This document shows positions 12,219 to 23,870 of a DNA stretch of 64,000 bases, one piece after another (position 1 is the stretch's first letter; every line of letters starts with the position of its first letter). The stretch is from Dioscorea cayenensis subsp. rotundata. Taxonomy: Eukaryota; Streptophyta; Magnoliopsida; Dioscoreales; Dioscoreaceae. Made by a program: the position numbers and the translations under genes. The stretch is from NCBI RefSeq assembly GCF_009730915.1, contig NC_052479.1, positions 30,071,610 to 30,135,609 of the forward strand, written 5' to 3'. The notes below the pieces were generated by a model. It was not told the origin of the DNA. It saw only the letters and a program-made list of their open reading frames with translations, and did no database searches.

Positions 12219-12227
12219 TATATATGT

Positions 12228-13215
12228 CATGATGGCAAAATGTTTCAAACATTTTGTTAATTTTTACCTAATAATGTTTTTCCTTTCATTCTATGTTTGT
12301 ATTTCTTCTTAATGCAATATTTATGTTTTTTTTTCAAAAGATTATTTTTTTAATTTCATCGGTACATGTGTAATTTTATTTTTTTATATAGTTAATGAAA
12401 ACTGTATAAACATAAAGTATATATTAAGTATTAACTAAGACTTATAAATGATTAATCCAAGTTTATTTGGATATGTATTAATTAAGATACTCGATAATTA
12501 ACAATAATTTAGGTGTTATATATTATTGATTATCAGTTACTATATATATATATATATACATTATGTTTCGCCCCATAAAATTTGTTAGTAAAGATGAATT
12601 CATACTATTATTTTTATTTATTTACTATATATAGGCAAAGCTAACTTGATCATGACCATAATATTGTTTAATTTATAATTATTTTGTTAGTATTTCAATT
12701 ACATTTCATTTACTATTTGTTTGCATTATTTTTATTAAGTTGCTTACTTCAAAAAAAAAAAAAATTTGTAAAATATGATTTTTTTATATATATAAATCAG
12801 TATATAAAATATTAAAAACTACACTTTTAGAAAAATATTTGTTAAAATATATTGTTAGGCCCTTTTGATTTTTTATTTTTGTTCTTCAAACACAATTTTC
12901 TTAATGTATTCCTTTAATTTCTTATTATTTAAGCCCTGAGGGCTGCCGAGATATAAAATCAATTGGACTGATGATTATAGCGGAGAAGGGAGAGGTTGAG
13001 GAAACCAAAAAACTGAATAACTCTCGCTAATTTGTAAATTTATTTATTTATTTATTGGATTATAATATAATTTTATAACAATGACCAATTTGTTAATGAT
13101 TGTTCGGCTGAACTTGTTTATAATTAACATAGAAGATTGAATGCAATATACTTTTCTTTACTTTGTTTATTGATGTTTAAGTTTTTTTCTAAATAAAAAG
13201 TTAAAAAAACTTTGA
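12228..13215. other. AT-rich intergenic DNA between LINE and gypsy element
   Basis: Continuation of the CYP79 copy A 3' flank. It contains (TA)n and (TTTA)n tracts and no supportable gene. Confidence 0.6.
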
Positions 13216-13220
13216 GTTAG

Positions 13221-13798
13221 TGATGCAGCGGTATACTCGAACTGTTGATTCGCGCACGAATACCCAGTACAAGTCTTCAAAACCTGTTGATCAAAGATAG
13301 CCATAAATTGGAAAAGAGAATAAATTTTATTACTCAAGAGAATAAATTTTATTACAAAATTGATCATACTCTCGCCCATAGGCTTACATTAAATAGGAAA
13401 AATCAAAGATATGAAAATAATCCTAAAACGGAGATAATTCAAAAATATACCAAAAATAGTAAATTTTCAAATACCGGCAAGAAATAAAAGAGTTAACAAA
13501 ATAAATGCTAACCGCCATAAACGGCTTACAAATCAGAGATTTCTAGCCAAAGGAATAGCGAAATTAATTATTACTAAAAATAGCAAAATCAAAGTTTTCG
13601 AGGCCTAAACGATGGAATTTGGCCGAAATCATGCATGACAAACTCGTGAACTTGTGCCCGTTGGCCAGTTTCCCATCAGACTAGGCCCAAGAAACCCAAA
13701 AAACTCCAACGCCCGGCGAATTACTAAAATACCCTTATTACTTCGAGTCCCACTTCCACATGAACGCGCATGCCATCTCCTCAATACGGCCCGCATCA
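13221..13798 (-). repeat. 3' LTR of the gypsy element
   Basis: 578 bp, with TG at 13798 and CA at 13221 on the minus strand. Nearly identical to 18173-18747. The preceding target-site duplication is intact. Confidence 0.93.
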
Positions 13799-16700
13799 TT
13801 CTCCCCAGGTGGGATAGAATTCGACCATGAATTTTCATCATCTGAAGAGTCTCCATAGTAGGGTAACAAATGTTTGATATTGAAGACATCCGCCATTCGG
13901 ATATGGCTAGGGAGTTGGAGCCGGTAGGCATTCGAATTAATCTTCTCAATAATCTCGACAGGCCCAATTTTTTTTGCCTTGAGCTTACTATACTCCCCAA
14001 CAGAAAAGCGCTCTTTAGATAACACAGCCCACACAAAGTCACCCACCTCAAACTCACTATGGCGGCGGTGTTGGTCAGCATGCCTCTTGTAACGTTCATT
14101 TGAGGAAGTTAAATTGTCAAAGACGGTCTTGTGAATGTCTTGTAAACCCGTGACAAAATCAGCAGCCTTTCCATGGACTTTAGTCTTTGCCGGGAAGGGA
14201 AGGAGGTCAAGTGGTCCACGTGGAAGCACCGAATACACCACCTAAAATGGGGTGAACCCTGTACTCCTATTGGTAGCATGGTTGTGAGCGAACTCTGCCT
14301 GATTCAACTTCATGTCCCACCCTTTCGGATGGTCCCCCACAAGGCAATGCAGCAAGTTACCCAGGGAGCGGTTGACGACTTCGGTCTGCCCATCCGACTG
14401 AGGATGATATGCACTGCTCATGTTAAGTTGCGTATTCAACATCTTCCACAGGCTTCGCCAAAAGTGACTAAGAAACCGTGTATCCCTGTCGGAGACAATG
14501 GAGGATGGAAGGCCATGGAGGCGGTAGACATTCCGAAAGAAGAGTTGGGCGACATTGACAGCATCAGTAGTTTTCTTGCAGGGGATGAAGTGCGCCATCT
14601 TGGAAAAGCGGTCTACCACAACAAAAATTGAATCAATGCCACGCTGGGTACGGGGTAGTCCTAGTACAAAGTCCATGCTAATGTCTGTCCACGGCCATAA
14701 GGGTACTGGCAGCGGCAAATAAAGACCGGCGTTGGTGGCTCTCCCTTTGGAGATCTGGCAAATCCGGCACCGTTGGACAAATTTTTCCACCTCCTTGCGC
14801 ATGCCCGGCCAGAAGTAGGAAGACTGAACCAAGTGGAGTGTTCAGTCCCGTCCCACATGCCCTTCGCCATGCAACTCCCTAATGATCTGCATCCGTAGGC
14901 TGCAATCTGGAATATAGAGCTGATTTCTCCGGAATAAATACCCATCATGTAGCACAAAATCCGTTCGCTTTGCCGCTTGGACATCCAAGAAAATCTCTGA
15001 AAAATATGGGTCAGTAGTAAATAAATCACTAAAAGAGTCAAAACCGGGTAACTCAACTCTCATTGTGACCAAAAGGTTGCTCCGCCTACTGAGCGCGTCC
15101 GCCACACGGTTAGAGACGCCAGCTTTATGCTTGACAACAAAGGTGAACTCATCGAGAAAGTTCATCCACCGGCCATGGCGCGCGGACAACTTATCTTGCT
15201 GGTGGATATGTCGGAGGGCGGCATGATCTGTGTACAAGATAAACTCCCGATGAATCAAATAGTGTCTCCATCGCTTGATAGCCTGGATCACTGCATAAAA
15301 TTCAATGTCGTTTGTGCTGTAGTTTAGGCTGGCCCCTGATAATTTCTCGCTAAAATACGCGACGGGCCGCCCTTGTTGGCTTAACACACCCCCAATGCCG
15401 ACCTTCGACGCGTCAGTATGCAACTCAAATGCATGGTTGAAGTCTGGCAATGCCAGGACCGGTGCAGTGGTTAAGCGCTGCTTCATGAGGTGGAACGCCG
15501 CATCTGCTTCAGCTGTCCATAAGAACTTGCTCCCCTTCACACACTCAGTAAGAGGCGCTATAATACTGCTTAAATGTGAGATGAACTGTCTGTAGAATGA
15601 AGCGAGGCCATGGAAACTCCTCACCTCAGTGATACTTGTGGGAGTCGGCCACTATTGTATTGCCGTGATCTTGGACTCATCCACTTGTATCCCGGCTCCT
15701 GAAACAACATAACCAAGAAATAATACCTTGGGTGTGAAGAAAACACACTTCTTTCTTGCTGCATAGAACTGTTGGGATCGAAGAATAGCCAGGACATCTC
15801 GAACATGCAAAAGGTGCGCTTCTTGGTTTGGACTATAGATGAGGATGTCATCAAAGTATACGACCACTGACTTGCCAATGAAGGGCCGCAGTAGTTAATT
15901 CATGACCCTCATAAACGTGCTGGGGGCGTTGGACAAACCAAATGGCATCACCATCCATTCGTATAGTCCCTCACGCGTCTTGAAGGCGGTCTTCCATTCG
16001 TCACCAGGTCGCACGCGTATTTGGTGGTACCCGCTCTTCAGGTCCAATCGCGTGAACACCGTAGCACCACTAATCAGGTCGAGCAAGTCATCCAAGCGAG
16101 GGATAGGAAACCGGTACCTGATAGTAATTTTGTTGATGGCTCGACTATCGACACACATGCGCCAAGTGACATCCTTCTTTGGCGTCAACAAGGCTGGGAC
16201 CGTGCATGGGCTCATGCTTTCGCGGATGTGCCTCTTCGCCAGCAGCTCCTCCACTTGCCGCCTTAATTCCTCATGCTCCCTTGGACTCATTCGGTAATGT
16301 GGTCGGTGAGGCAAGACAGAGCCCGGCTATAGATTCACATGGTGTTGGAAGTCTCGAAGAGGTGGCAGGCCCTCCGGTAGGTCATCGGGGAAGACATCCT
16401 AAAACTCCTCTAGAAGAGGAAGAACAACTTTTGAAATCTATACATCTTCCAAGCCTTCAGTGACTGCCTTACCGAGTAAGATGAACGCCGTTTCTGCCCC
16501 CTTCAACTCCTTTTCGAATAGTGCATAAGACAGCAGGTTGATGTTGGTTGATGGTGGTTTCTCCATTGGTTTGCTGGGTACTAGCACCAACTTTACTCCT
16601 CCGTAGGTGAAACTGTAGGAGTTCGCTCGCCCATCATGGAAAACCCTCCGATCATACTGCCAGGGTCTTCCTAATAATAAATGGCACGCATCCATGGCCA

Positions 16701-17030
16701 CGACATCACACCATGCTTCATCCCTCGCATGCACACCGATGGAGAACGTAACCAAAGCTCGCTTTGGATACTCGCCAACTCTCCTCATCTCTTTAGCCAT
16801 GCTAATTTGTACGGTGCAGGATGTTGTTCAGTGGAAATCCGGAGCTTCTGCACAGCTTCTTCAGATATGATGTTCTCACAGCTACTTGCATCAATTACGA
16901 ACCGACATACCTTACCAAGAATAGTACAAGAGGAGTGGAAGATATTGGTTCGCAACCAGTCCTTTTCCGTAGCTCGAGGCGTCAGGCAAGATCTGCGCAC
17001 AACTAGATCCCGTCCCCACATCTCCCTCAA
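13738..17030 (-). pseudogene. Gypsy pol remnant: protease, reverse transcriptase, RNase H, integrase
   Basis: The protease lies near 17000-16785; its usual DSG/DTG active-site triplet reads DAS. Reverse transcriptase pieces follow at 16314-15895 ([23 protein letters not shown]) and 15867-15652 (catalytic YFDD). RNase H is at 15624-14842 (HTDAS, YTDHAALRH). Integrase at 14832-14242 has a zinc-finger piece, the DFVLGLPR segment, and the catalytic-core SDRDTRF and YHPQSDGQTE. The C-terminal piece at 14241-13738 has IKHLLPYYG and crosses into the 3' LTR. Stops interrupt the frame near 16437, 16400, 16330, 15897, 15650, 14840 and 14243. No reading frame spans the whole polyprotein, so it cannot move by its own products. 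Confidence 0.9.
13799..13808 (-). other. Polypurine tract of the gypsy element
   Basis: On the minus strand a purine-rich ctggggagaa directly precedes the 3' LTR, the position expected for plus-strand priming. Short, so assigned by position. Confidence 0.55.
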
Positions 17031-17039
17031 CTATCTCTT

Positions 17040-18147
17040 CATCGAGGTCACCCTCATCATATAGTGGTGAAAGTACTTCGGTTGTGTCTTCTTCCTCCTC
17101 CGCCAACATAACTCGTTTGCCCCCTTTGCGACGTACGGCTTTGGCGGTGACCTCTCTCTCCACAACTGAAGCATTGTATATTGTTGTTGCTGCCTCCTCT
17201 GACAGCAGTGGCATCCGCCGGTCAAGCGGTGGGAGCCGCTCCCCGAGTCACACCACTCGGGCTAGTGCCGATCTGTTTGCTACCGCTGGGAGCCCCACCA
17301 GAGCTCATAGAGGATGATCGCTCGTTGTCGCCGCTCAATAATTAGTGCTTGCCGATGGGCCGCCGAGATGGAGATCGATCAAACAAAGTTGATCTGCCCT
17401 CGGATCCGAAAAGCGCAAGCCACCAATATACCTTGCCACTAACTGATCTGTGGATTCTTGAACTTCATTCCGAGCCAACAACTGGTAGAACTCAGTGGTG
17501 TACTCCTCCACAGTGCGCGTTCCTTGGCGAAGATTATGCAATCGGCTGAAGATTATGCACTGATAATTGTGGGGTAAGAAGTTAGAGCGCATGTGTTTCT
17601 TCATCTTCTCTCAAGAATTGATCTTGCCTTTTCCCAACCTACTGCGGTTGAGTTTCAGTTGTTGCCACCATGCGGTTGCACGCCCACGCAGTCGTGTTGC
17701 CACTAGCGCCACTCTTTTATCCTCCGGGACTCCTTTGAACTCTAAGACTTCCTCGAACGTGGTAAGCCAATCAAGGAACTCCTCCACTTGTAGTCCACCA
17801 TGGAATTCTGGAATATCTACCAGTATGCCAGATTCCCAACGCCTATCTTCATCGCGGTGGTGACGGGTGTCAACCCCACGATCTCGTCCTCCCCGACGCC
17901 CTGCGATGTCAGCAAAGTAACCATTGTCTTCCTCCATGGTGCCATCACTCCCACTCTCGGAGACACGCCCTTGATTGTTGCCACCCGTCAATTGGGCAAT
18001 CCGTTCAGTCAATTCCTCCATCATCCGCTCCATCCGAACATCCAAGACGCGGCCAACACGCTGCTCAAATCTAGCATCGTCATTACGATCGTAGATCTCC
18101 TCCACCCTTTGTGTAGGTCGTCCCGTACCATGTCCTCGCGGTGCCAT
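17040..18147 (-). pseudogene. Gypsy gag remnant
   Basis: The start at 18147 lies just inside the primer-binding site. The capsid region carries IPEFHGGLQVEEFLDWL, the RGRATAWW segment and [16 protein letters not shown], typical of chromovirus Gag. An in-frame stop at 17611-17613 splits it. A zinc-knuckle start, CFSCGERGH, lies near 17173-17147. The reading frame shifts immediately after it, so the last cysteine of the CCHC motif is not in frame. An acidic stretch (LAEEEEDTTE) follows in the new frame. Confidence 0.85.
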
Positions 18148-18157
18148 GATCGCTTCG

Positions 18158-18169
18158 GCTCTGGTACCA
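18158..18169 (-). other. Primer-binding site (initiator tRNA-Met type)
   Basis: On the minus strand TGGTACCAGAGC lies three bases inside the 5' LTR. It differs at one base from TGGTATCAGAGC, the complement of the plant initiator tRNA-Met 3' end. Confidence 0.75.
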
Positions 18170-18172
18170 AAC

Positions 18173-18747
18173 TGATGCAGCGGTATACTCGAACTGTTGA
18201 TTCGCGCACGAATACCCAGTACAAGTCTTCAAAACCTGTTGATCAAAGATAGCCAGGAATTGGAAAAGAGAGTAAATTTTATTACTCAAGAGAATAACTA
18301 TTACAAAACTGATCATACTCTCGCCCATAAGCTTACATTAAATAGGAAAAATCAAAGATATGAAAATAATCCTAAAACGGAGATAATTCGAAAATATACT
18401 AAAAATGATAAATTTTCAAATACCGGCAAGAAATAAAAGAGTTAACAAAATAAATGCTAACGCCATAAACGGCTTACAAATCAGAGATTTCTAGCCAAAG
18501 GAATAGCGAAATCAATTATTACTAAAAATAGCAAAATCATGGTTTTCGAGGCCTAAACGATGGAATTTGGCCGAAATCATGCATGACTCAAACTCGTGAC
18601 TTGTGTCCGTTGGCTCGTTTCCCATCAGACTAGGACCAAGAAACCCAAAAAACTCCAACACCCGGTGAACTACTAAAATACCCTTATTACTTCGAGTCCC
18701 ACTTCCACATGAACGCGCATGCCATCTCCTCAATACGGCCCGCATCA
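18173..18747 (-). repeat. 5' LTR of the gypsy element
   Basis: 575 bp, 5' end TGATGCGGGCC on the minus strand at 18747. About 3% different from the 3' LTR, with a few 1-3 base indels. Confidence 0.93.
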
Positions 18748-18752
18748 GTTAG

Positions 18753-19894
18753 GTTTTATTTCACAAATTTTAAATTTTTTTTCTTTTAAGTTAAATTTTT
18801 AATTATTAGAGGTGATAATTTGACTAGATATATTTTTAAAATTAAAAAATAGTTTGGTTTTGAGAAAATTTGTATTCGTTCAACCCATTTAAATAGATTT
18901 TTTTGAAATCTTTTTAGGGTTAATGACATGTAAATTTTTTTAAATATTTATAGTTTTTTTAATCTAAAGTTAGCACCTCCTTCATTTTGTTTCTAGTTCC
19001 TCCGCACACACTCTCTCACAACCTTCATATATATATATATATATATATGGAAGCTATGGTTAATAGGCCAATGATTGGGCTTTCCCCAAGTCCATATAAT
19101 TTACATTTAATGGGTCGACTATGGGTCTACTTATTTATTTATTAATTTTATGAGGAAAGAAATCTACTTATTTTTTTATTAAAAAAAGAAACATTTTAAG
19201 TAAGTAGAATGTGATTATTTATTTGGAAAAAAACTAAATCTGTTCAAAAAGATTATTTTTTTTAGAAGCTTTCTGGATTTTTTTTAAACTACATCATGTT
19301 AAAAAAAAAAACGCTTTTTGACAAGTATAAAAAATAAATATTTGAGTATAATAATTGTTACCAAAATACTCTTTACATTATTTGGAGGTAAGAAATTCTT
19401 CTATGATATTAATCCATCAACACGAGTTCGCTAAATTTAATTATAAGAGAAACTTTTACTTATTAAAAAAATACATTCTAAATTAATCTAAATGAACCAA
19501 TTTATATTTACCAAAAAAATATCATCACCAAAATCTATACTTTTTATATAATTATTGTTCACAAAAATTTTTTTATTTTTCATGTCCTATCAATTAATAT
19601 GTAGGTTATTTATTTAAAAATAATTATTTTTGGTCCAAAATGTAAAGAATACATGTCAAAATGAATAAAAAAACAAGCACACAAATTTTTCACGCCAAAC
19701 TTTATAATTTATTTAAAGACAAACAACAAATTAGTAATGCTCATGTGCATGGCCTTTTTATTGAAAAATGGTAATTAAATTTCTCTTAATCAAATTGGAA
19801 TTGCATTGCAAGTCAATTTTTATTTATAAAGGTAACAAAGTCTGTCAAAAGAACAAGCAAATACAAAGATACGCTTGCTACAGTGATTTAACGA
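18753..19894. other. Intergenic DNA belonging to duplication unit A
   Basis: No gene. A (TA)n tract lies near 19028-19048. The part from about 19040 to 19860 aligns with 31000-31160 plus 37640-38080 in unit B. Confidence 0.6.
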
Positions 19895-19904
19895 CCTCTT
19901 AAAA

Positions 19905-20200
19905 GAGTAATGCTATATCTGCCGAAGAGTTTACACGAATTGATTGCACGAACGACGTGGCATCCACTGTTTGTGCAATCAATTCCACGTCAGCTCCATT
20001 TTAAATAAATAAATAAATAAATAAACAAAACCCTAAAGTAAGGCTCTTCTCACATCTTCTCCCCTGAGAACACTGCCTTTCTCTCTATACTCCACTGGCA
20101 TTGATTGCAGCCGATCATCGTGGCTTTCCCAACTAGGGCTCTTCTCACATCTTCTCTCCCAAGAACTCGTCCCTCTCTTATCCGAAGGCCTTGGCCCTAA
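19905..20200 (+). repeat. Left terminal inverted repeat of the MULE
   Basis: Strong match to the right end over the first ~160 bases, including a (TAAA)n tract and accctaaagta, then weaker. It contains a 95 bp direct repeat of ggctcttctcacatcttctc. It also has an internal palindrome around gaattgattgcacgaac and gtgcaatcaattc. Confidence 0.85.
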
Positions 20201-20798
20201 TTCATCTTTCTTGCCAAACCCCATCATTGATGCCGACAACAACACCGACGTCGACACACTTCGTCGTCTCCGAACATCTCTTCTTTGGTACCGTCCATGT
20301 CCTGCGACGCTGACCCCATCACCAACAACGACGTTGACGCCGACTCCCTTTATCTTCTCCGAACCTCTTCTTCGGTGGCAACGAAGTCTTGTGGAAGCCG
20401 ACCCCATCACCGAAGCCAACTCCAACGACCTTGATCATCTCTGAACCTATCCTCTCTGCCGCCATCCAAATCTATCATCATCGCGCCACCAAGGTCATCT
20501 CTGAACCTATCTCCCTTGTGTGTGTGATGATATTTTAGTTAACTAATTTTGTTACTAATCAACAAGCTATCAGTCGTTCATTTGCAAAATTTAGGTTTTG
20601 AGGATTGGCATGTTTCTCTATTGTATTTAATTATCTATATATGATTGGGTTTATTTCATTCAAATACTTAGGTAATGAGAACTCAGGAAGCTGGATACGA
20701 TGTCAAGGTTGTAATTCCCCGTCCCCATGTGGATTTGTAAAAGCATAAAAAAAGTCTCCCTCTCATCGGTGTGACTCTTCTTGACTTGTGTTGTATTG

Positions 20799-21003
20799 AT
20801 GATAACTTTCTCTATTTGTGTTGTATGGTTTCGAAAACCAAATAGAATGGTTTTTGTATGGCTTTCATAGAGATGGTGTTTGATTCATTAGTTTGCAAAT
20901 GATGATAACTTTCTCTATTTGTGTTGTATGGTTTTTGAAAAACCAAATAGGATAGTTTTTGTATGGTTTTGAGCAGATGGTGTTTGATTCATCGCTTTGC
21001 AAA
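20799..21003 (+). repeat. Two tandem ~102 bp copies inside the MULE
   Basis: gatgataactttctctattt begins both copies (20799 and 20901), and both run to a gatggtgtttgattcat block. Each contains a short inverted repeat, accatacaac-like arms around aaaccaaata. No coding signal. Confidence 0.8.
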
Positions 21004-21865
21004 ACAATAAGTGAGTGGTTGTAGTGATGATTCAAAACATGAATAAATATCCTTTGTGTTTTTTTCAGAATGCAAAAAAATGCTCCAGTTTTTCCGGATT
21101 TTTGGGAACTTTAGTTGATCCCCGATTAGAGATGCCCGTTAATGGCCAAATTGATGTAGGCTAGTATAATCAACTTTTCGGGGATTTTTAAAGTTTTTGC
21201 AAAAATAAAAAAATATCATAGATGGGATTGTTAGTAAGTAGTAAGCCCTGCAAAATTTCAGATAATACAGATTCAATAACCCAATTACAGATTCAACATT
21301 ACACATTCAATTAATATTACAAACCAAATAATACAATTTCATAATACAACTCTTAGCATATAAGTAAAACAAAACTTCACACTGATTTGGTCTTTCTCAA
21401 CACTGCTGCAATCTGCAAAAGATATTAGCCCTCGCAAAAACAACAACAACAATAAGGAGTAGTTTCAGACTCACTCAAATGGCAGTAAACTAATCTTGAG
21501 AACAACATCTTTATGTTTATTTCACAAATAAGTAGAATGATTTAACAAGCAAAAACATCAAGATAAATACTTTGCTGAGTTTTCTTTAATATTCTTAATC
21601 AGTTAAAACATCTTATGACTATTAGTTTGCAACTGAATGATATTAATAGAAACAAACAGCATATAGATTTCAAACAACAAAGAGTTTGACAAAGAGCTGT
21701 TCTAGTGTGAGAGAATAAGAAGCAATGAATTGAAGAAAATCTAGACTTGGGCATATAGATTAACCACCAGGGATCTGATTCAAGCTAAAGAATGACAAGT
21801 AAATAGATATGTGTGTCATGGTCTTTCCTAGGAAAAGATATAAGGTGTGAAAACAAATTTCATAC

Positions 21866-22307
21866 CCGGCATACAGAATCCCGACCTCCAGTCAATAAAA
21901 CATCAATAGTTGGATGAAGAGCTAAACAATACACACCACTAAGAGGTCCATGATAAGATCTGACCACCTTCAATCGACAGTAAAAGGGAACATAAAAAAT
22001 GTACGTTAAGTGTCTGAACTATGAAAAAACAAAGAACAACACACAAATCTTATTCTGTTCAAGATCCCAACATTTTACTTGTTTGTCATCACCAGCAGAA
22101 AATAGATATGTGTGTCGCTTAATCATGGCAAGACCTAGTATCATATAAGAAGTTCGTAATATTTCTAGCAAATTTACAAAAGAAATGGTATAAACAAATT
22201 TCAAACTAATACGAAACTTTGTTTCATGAAAACCAAAACTAACCACAAATTTGTTCTATATGCCCAGTCAATGTGAGCTTTAATTTCCTAGATGCAACAT
22301 CCCATAT
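21866..22307 (-). pseudogene. Captured exons of a PRL1-like WD40 gene inside the MULE
   Basis: Three consecutive exon-like pieces on the minus strand match PRL1 (pleiotropic regulatory locus 1), a nuclear WD40 protein of the Prp19/NTC spliceosome-associated complex. Piece 1 (22307-22251) reads [19 protein letters not shown]. Piece 2 (about 22140-22050) contains [20 protein letters not shown]. Piece 3 (21967-21866) contains [20 protein letters not shown]. The acceptor before piece 3 and its GT donor look usable. The donor GT after pieces 1 and 2 is lost, so normal splicing is unlikely. Only about two WD40 repeats are present out of the seven expected. The intact donor gene lies elsewhere. Confidence 0.85.
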
Positions 22308-23149
22308 CTACAAGATTTCAAAATAATAATCATAATAAGAATAATGTATCAACAGAAAATGACATTAAAAAATTCAACCAATAATTGCTAGGTATACAAT
22401 AGCCAGAAACAAGAACAAAATTAAAGTCAAAATCATTTGATATAAAACAATCAATCACGCATATTAGATGAAGAGTTGTTCTAGTGTGAGAGAATAAGAA
22501 GCAATGAATTGAAGAAAATCTAGACTTAGGCATATAGATTAATTATAGATTGAACAAGTTAACCAAGGGATCATTCATAATGAAAGAAACAAGCATTACT
22601 AAAGTTTAACCACCAGGGATCTGATTCAAACTAAAGATTGACAAGTAATCAGATCAAAACAAAAGAGATCAGGAGGTGACTCAGATTAAGAGATGCAAGT
22701 AAGCAAGCAAAGAAAAAGAAATCAATTGATAAAAGAACCAAGCACAAAGATGAGTAACAAATACAGAGTTATAACTGATAAATTTAAATGTATAACAATA
22801 AACCAGAAGAAACATAGAAACATAGAAAGCAAGAAAGTATGAATTCCAAGCATGTCCATGTCTATTCAGAGACATATGCAAGATGAAATCTATTAAGGAA
22901 GTGATACGCAAGATGAAATCTCAAACATACTTGAATATTCAGAGACATACAACCAAGAATAATACGTAGCTAGCTACAAAATGCAAAACACAAGATCAAT
23001 AACAAGAAACCCCTCAAATAAAAAGCCAAGGAGGAGAGTTAGGGCCATGGCGGCACTCGAAAGGGGAAGACGAAGCTCAAAGGAGGCAATGCGCGACGTG
23101 GGAAAACGAGGGGCAAAGGAGACGCCGAGAGTTAGAGATAACGCTATTG

Positions 23150-23455
23150 AAATTAGGGCTAAGGCACCGGCATGAAGGGAGAAGAGCCCTAGCTCAGGCG
23201 ACGTCGGTAGACAGAGAATGCCATGACGATCGGCTGCAAGCAATTTCGGCGCAGTATAAGAGAAGCAGAATTCTCGGTGGCGGAGGAGGAGAGGTACGGA
23301 GAAAATGTGAGAAGAGCCCTACTTTAGGGTTTCGTTTATTATTTATTTATTTATTTAAAATGAAGCTGTCGTAGAATTGATTGCATGAACACGTGGATGC
23401 CATGTCATTCGTGCAATTAATTCGTGTAAACTCTTCGGCAAATATAGCATTACTC
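23150..23455 (-). repeat. Right terminal inverted repeat of the MULE
   Basis: Reverse complement of the left repeat, ending gcattactc at 23455 next to the 10 bp target-site duplication. Confidence 0.85.
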
Positions 23456-23870
23456 CCTCTTAAAAATAAGTCTCTTACCATATAATTGTAAAAGGTAAGA
23501 AATATTATTTTTCTCACAAAAGATCTATATTAAGACCCATAAATAGTAATGGGCCCTAGTACTTATGGTGAGTTATTATTGGATTATTAATACTAGAACT
23601 AGGCATACTAGTGGTTTTTCAGTTATTTTTTATATCACTAAAATATTGATTTGTGTGTATTGATTTTTTTATTATCAATATTTAAATCATGTTGAATCTT
23701 TATGACCACTTTATTATCAGTTAAATCTTAATTTATTCCAATTTGCTTCAATTACGATATATATAGCTTAATAAAAAAGTTAAAATAACCGGAAAAAAAA
23801 AATGCCACTTCTTCACTGGTTTGTACTTTTTATTATTAGCTAGCCATGTTTGACCGATTAAACTTAAGAG

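Larger units (their letters stand above)
13221..18747 (-). mobile_element. Complete Ty3/gypsy LTR retrotransposon, chromovirus (CRM-like)
   Basis: A 5527 bp element flanked by a perfect 5 bp target-site duplication, gttag, at 13216-13220 and 18748-18752. It has two ~575 bp LTRs, a primer-binding site, a polypurine tract and domains in the gypsy order gag, protease, reverse transcriptase, RNase H, integrase. By hand alignment the LTRs differ at roughly 19 positions plus a few small indels (about 3%), so the insertion is fairly recent. At least six stops or frameshifts make it non-functional. The last coding frame runs about 20 codons into the 3' LTR, a feature described for CRM-clade elements. 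Clade assignment is inference. Confidence 0.93.
19905..23455. mobile_element. Mutator-like element carrying host gene exons (Pack-MULE)
   Basis: 3551 bp bounded by long terminal inverted repeats. 19905 onward (gagtaatgctatat...) matches the reverse complement of 23455 backward at roughly 90% over ~160 bases, and more weakly to about 300 bases. A 10 bp direct repeat, cctcttaaaa, flanks it exactly (19895-19904 and 23456-23465), within the 8-11 bp range of Mutator-type elements. No transposase is present. The interior holds three exons of a PRL1-like WD40 gene with introns, so genomic DNA was captured. Other interior repeats are a ~102 bp tandem duplication (20799-21003) and a dispersed pair (about 21694-21800 and 22470-22645). 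Confidence 0.9.

Noticed and set aside
17567..18252. Plus-strand frames of 98-150 codons over the gypsy gag region
   Set aside because: Antisense shadows of the Gag coding sequence.
20033..20444. Two overlapping 77-130 codon frames at the left end of the MULE
   Set aside because: They fall in the terminal inverted repeat region, with no recognisable domain; a transposase would be several hundred codons.
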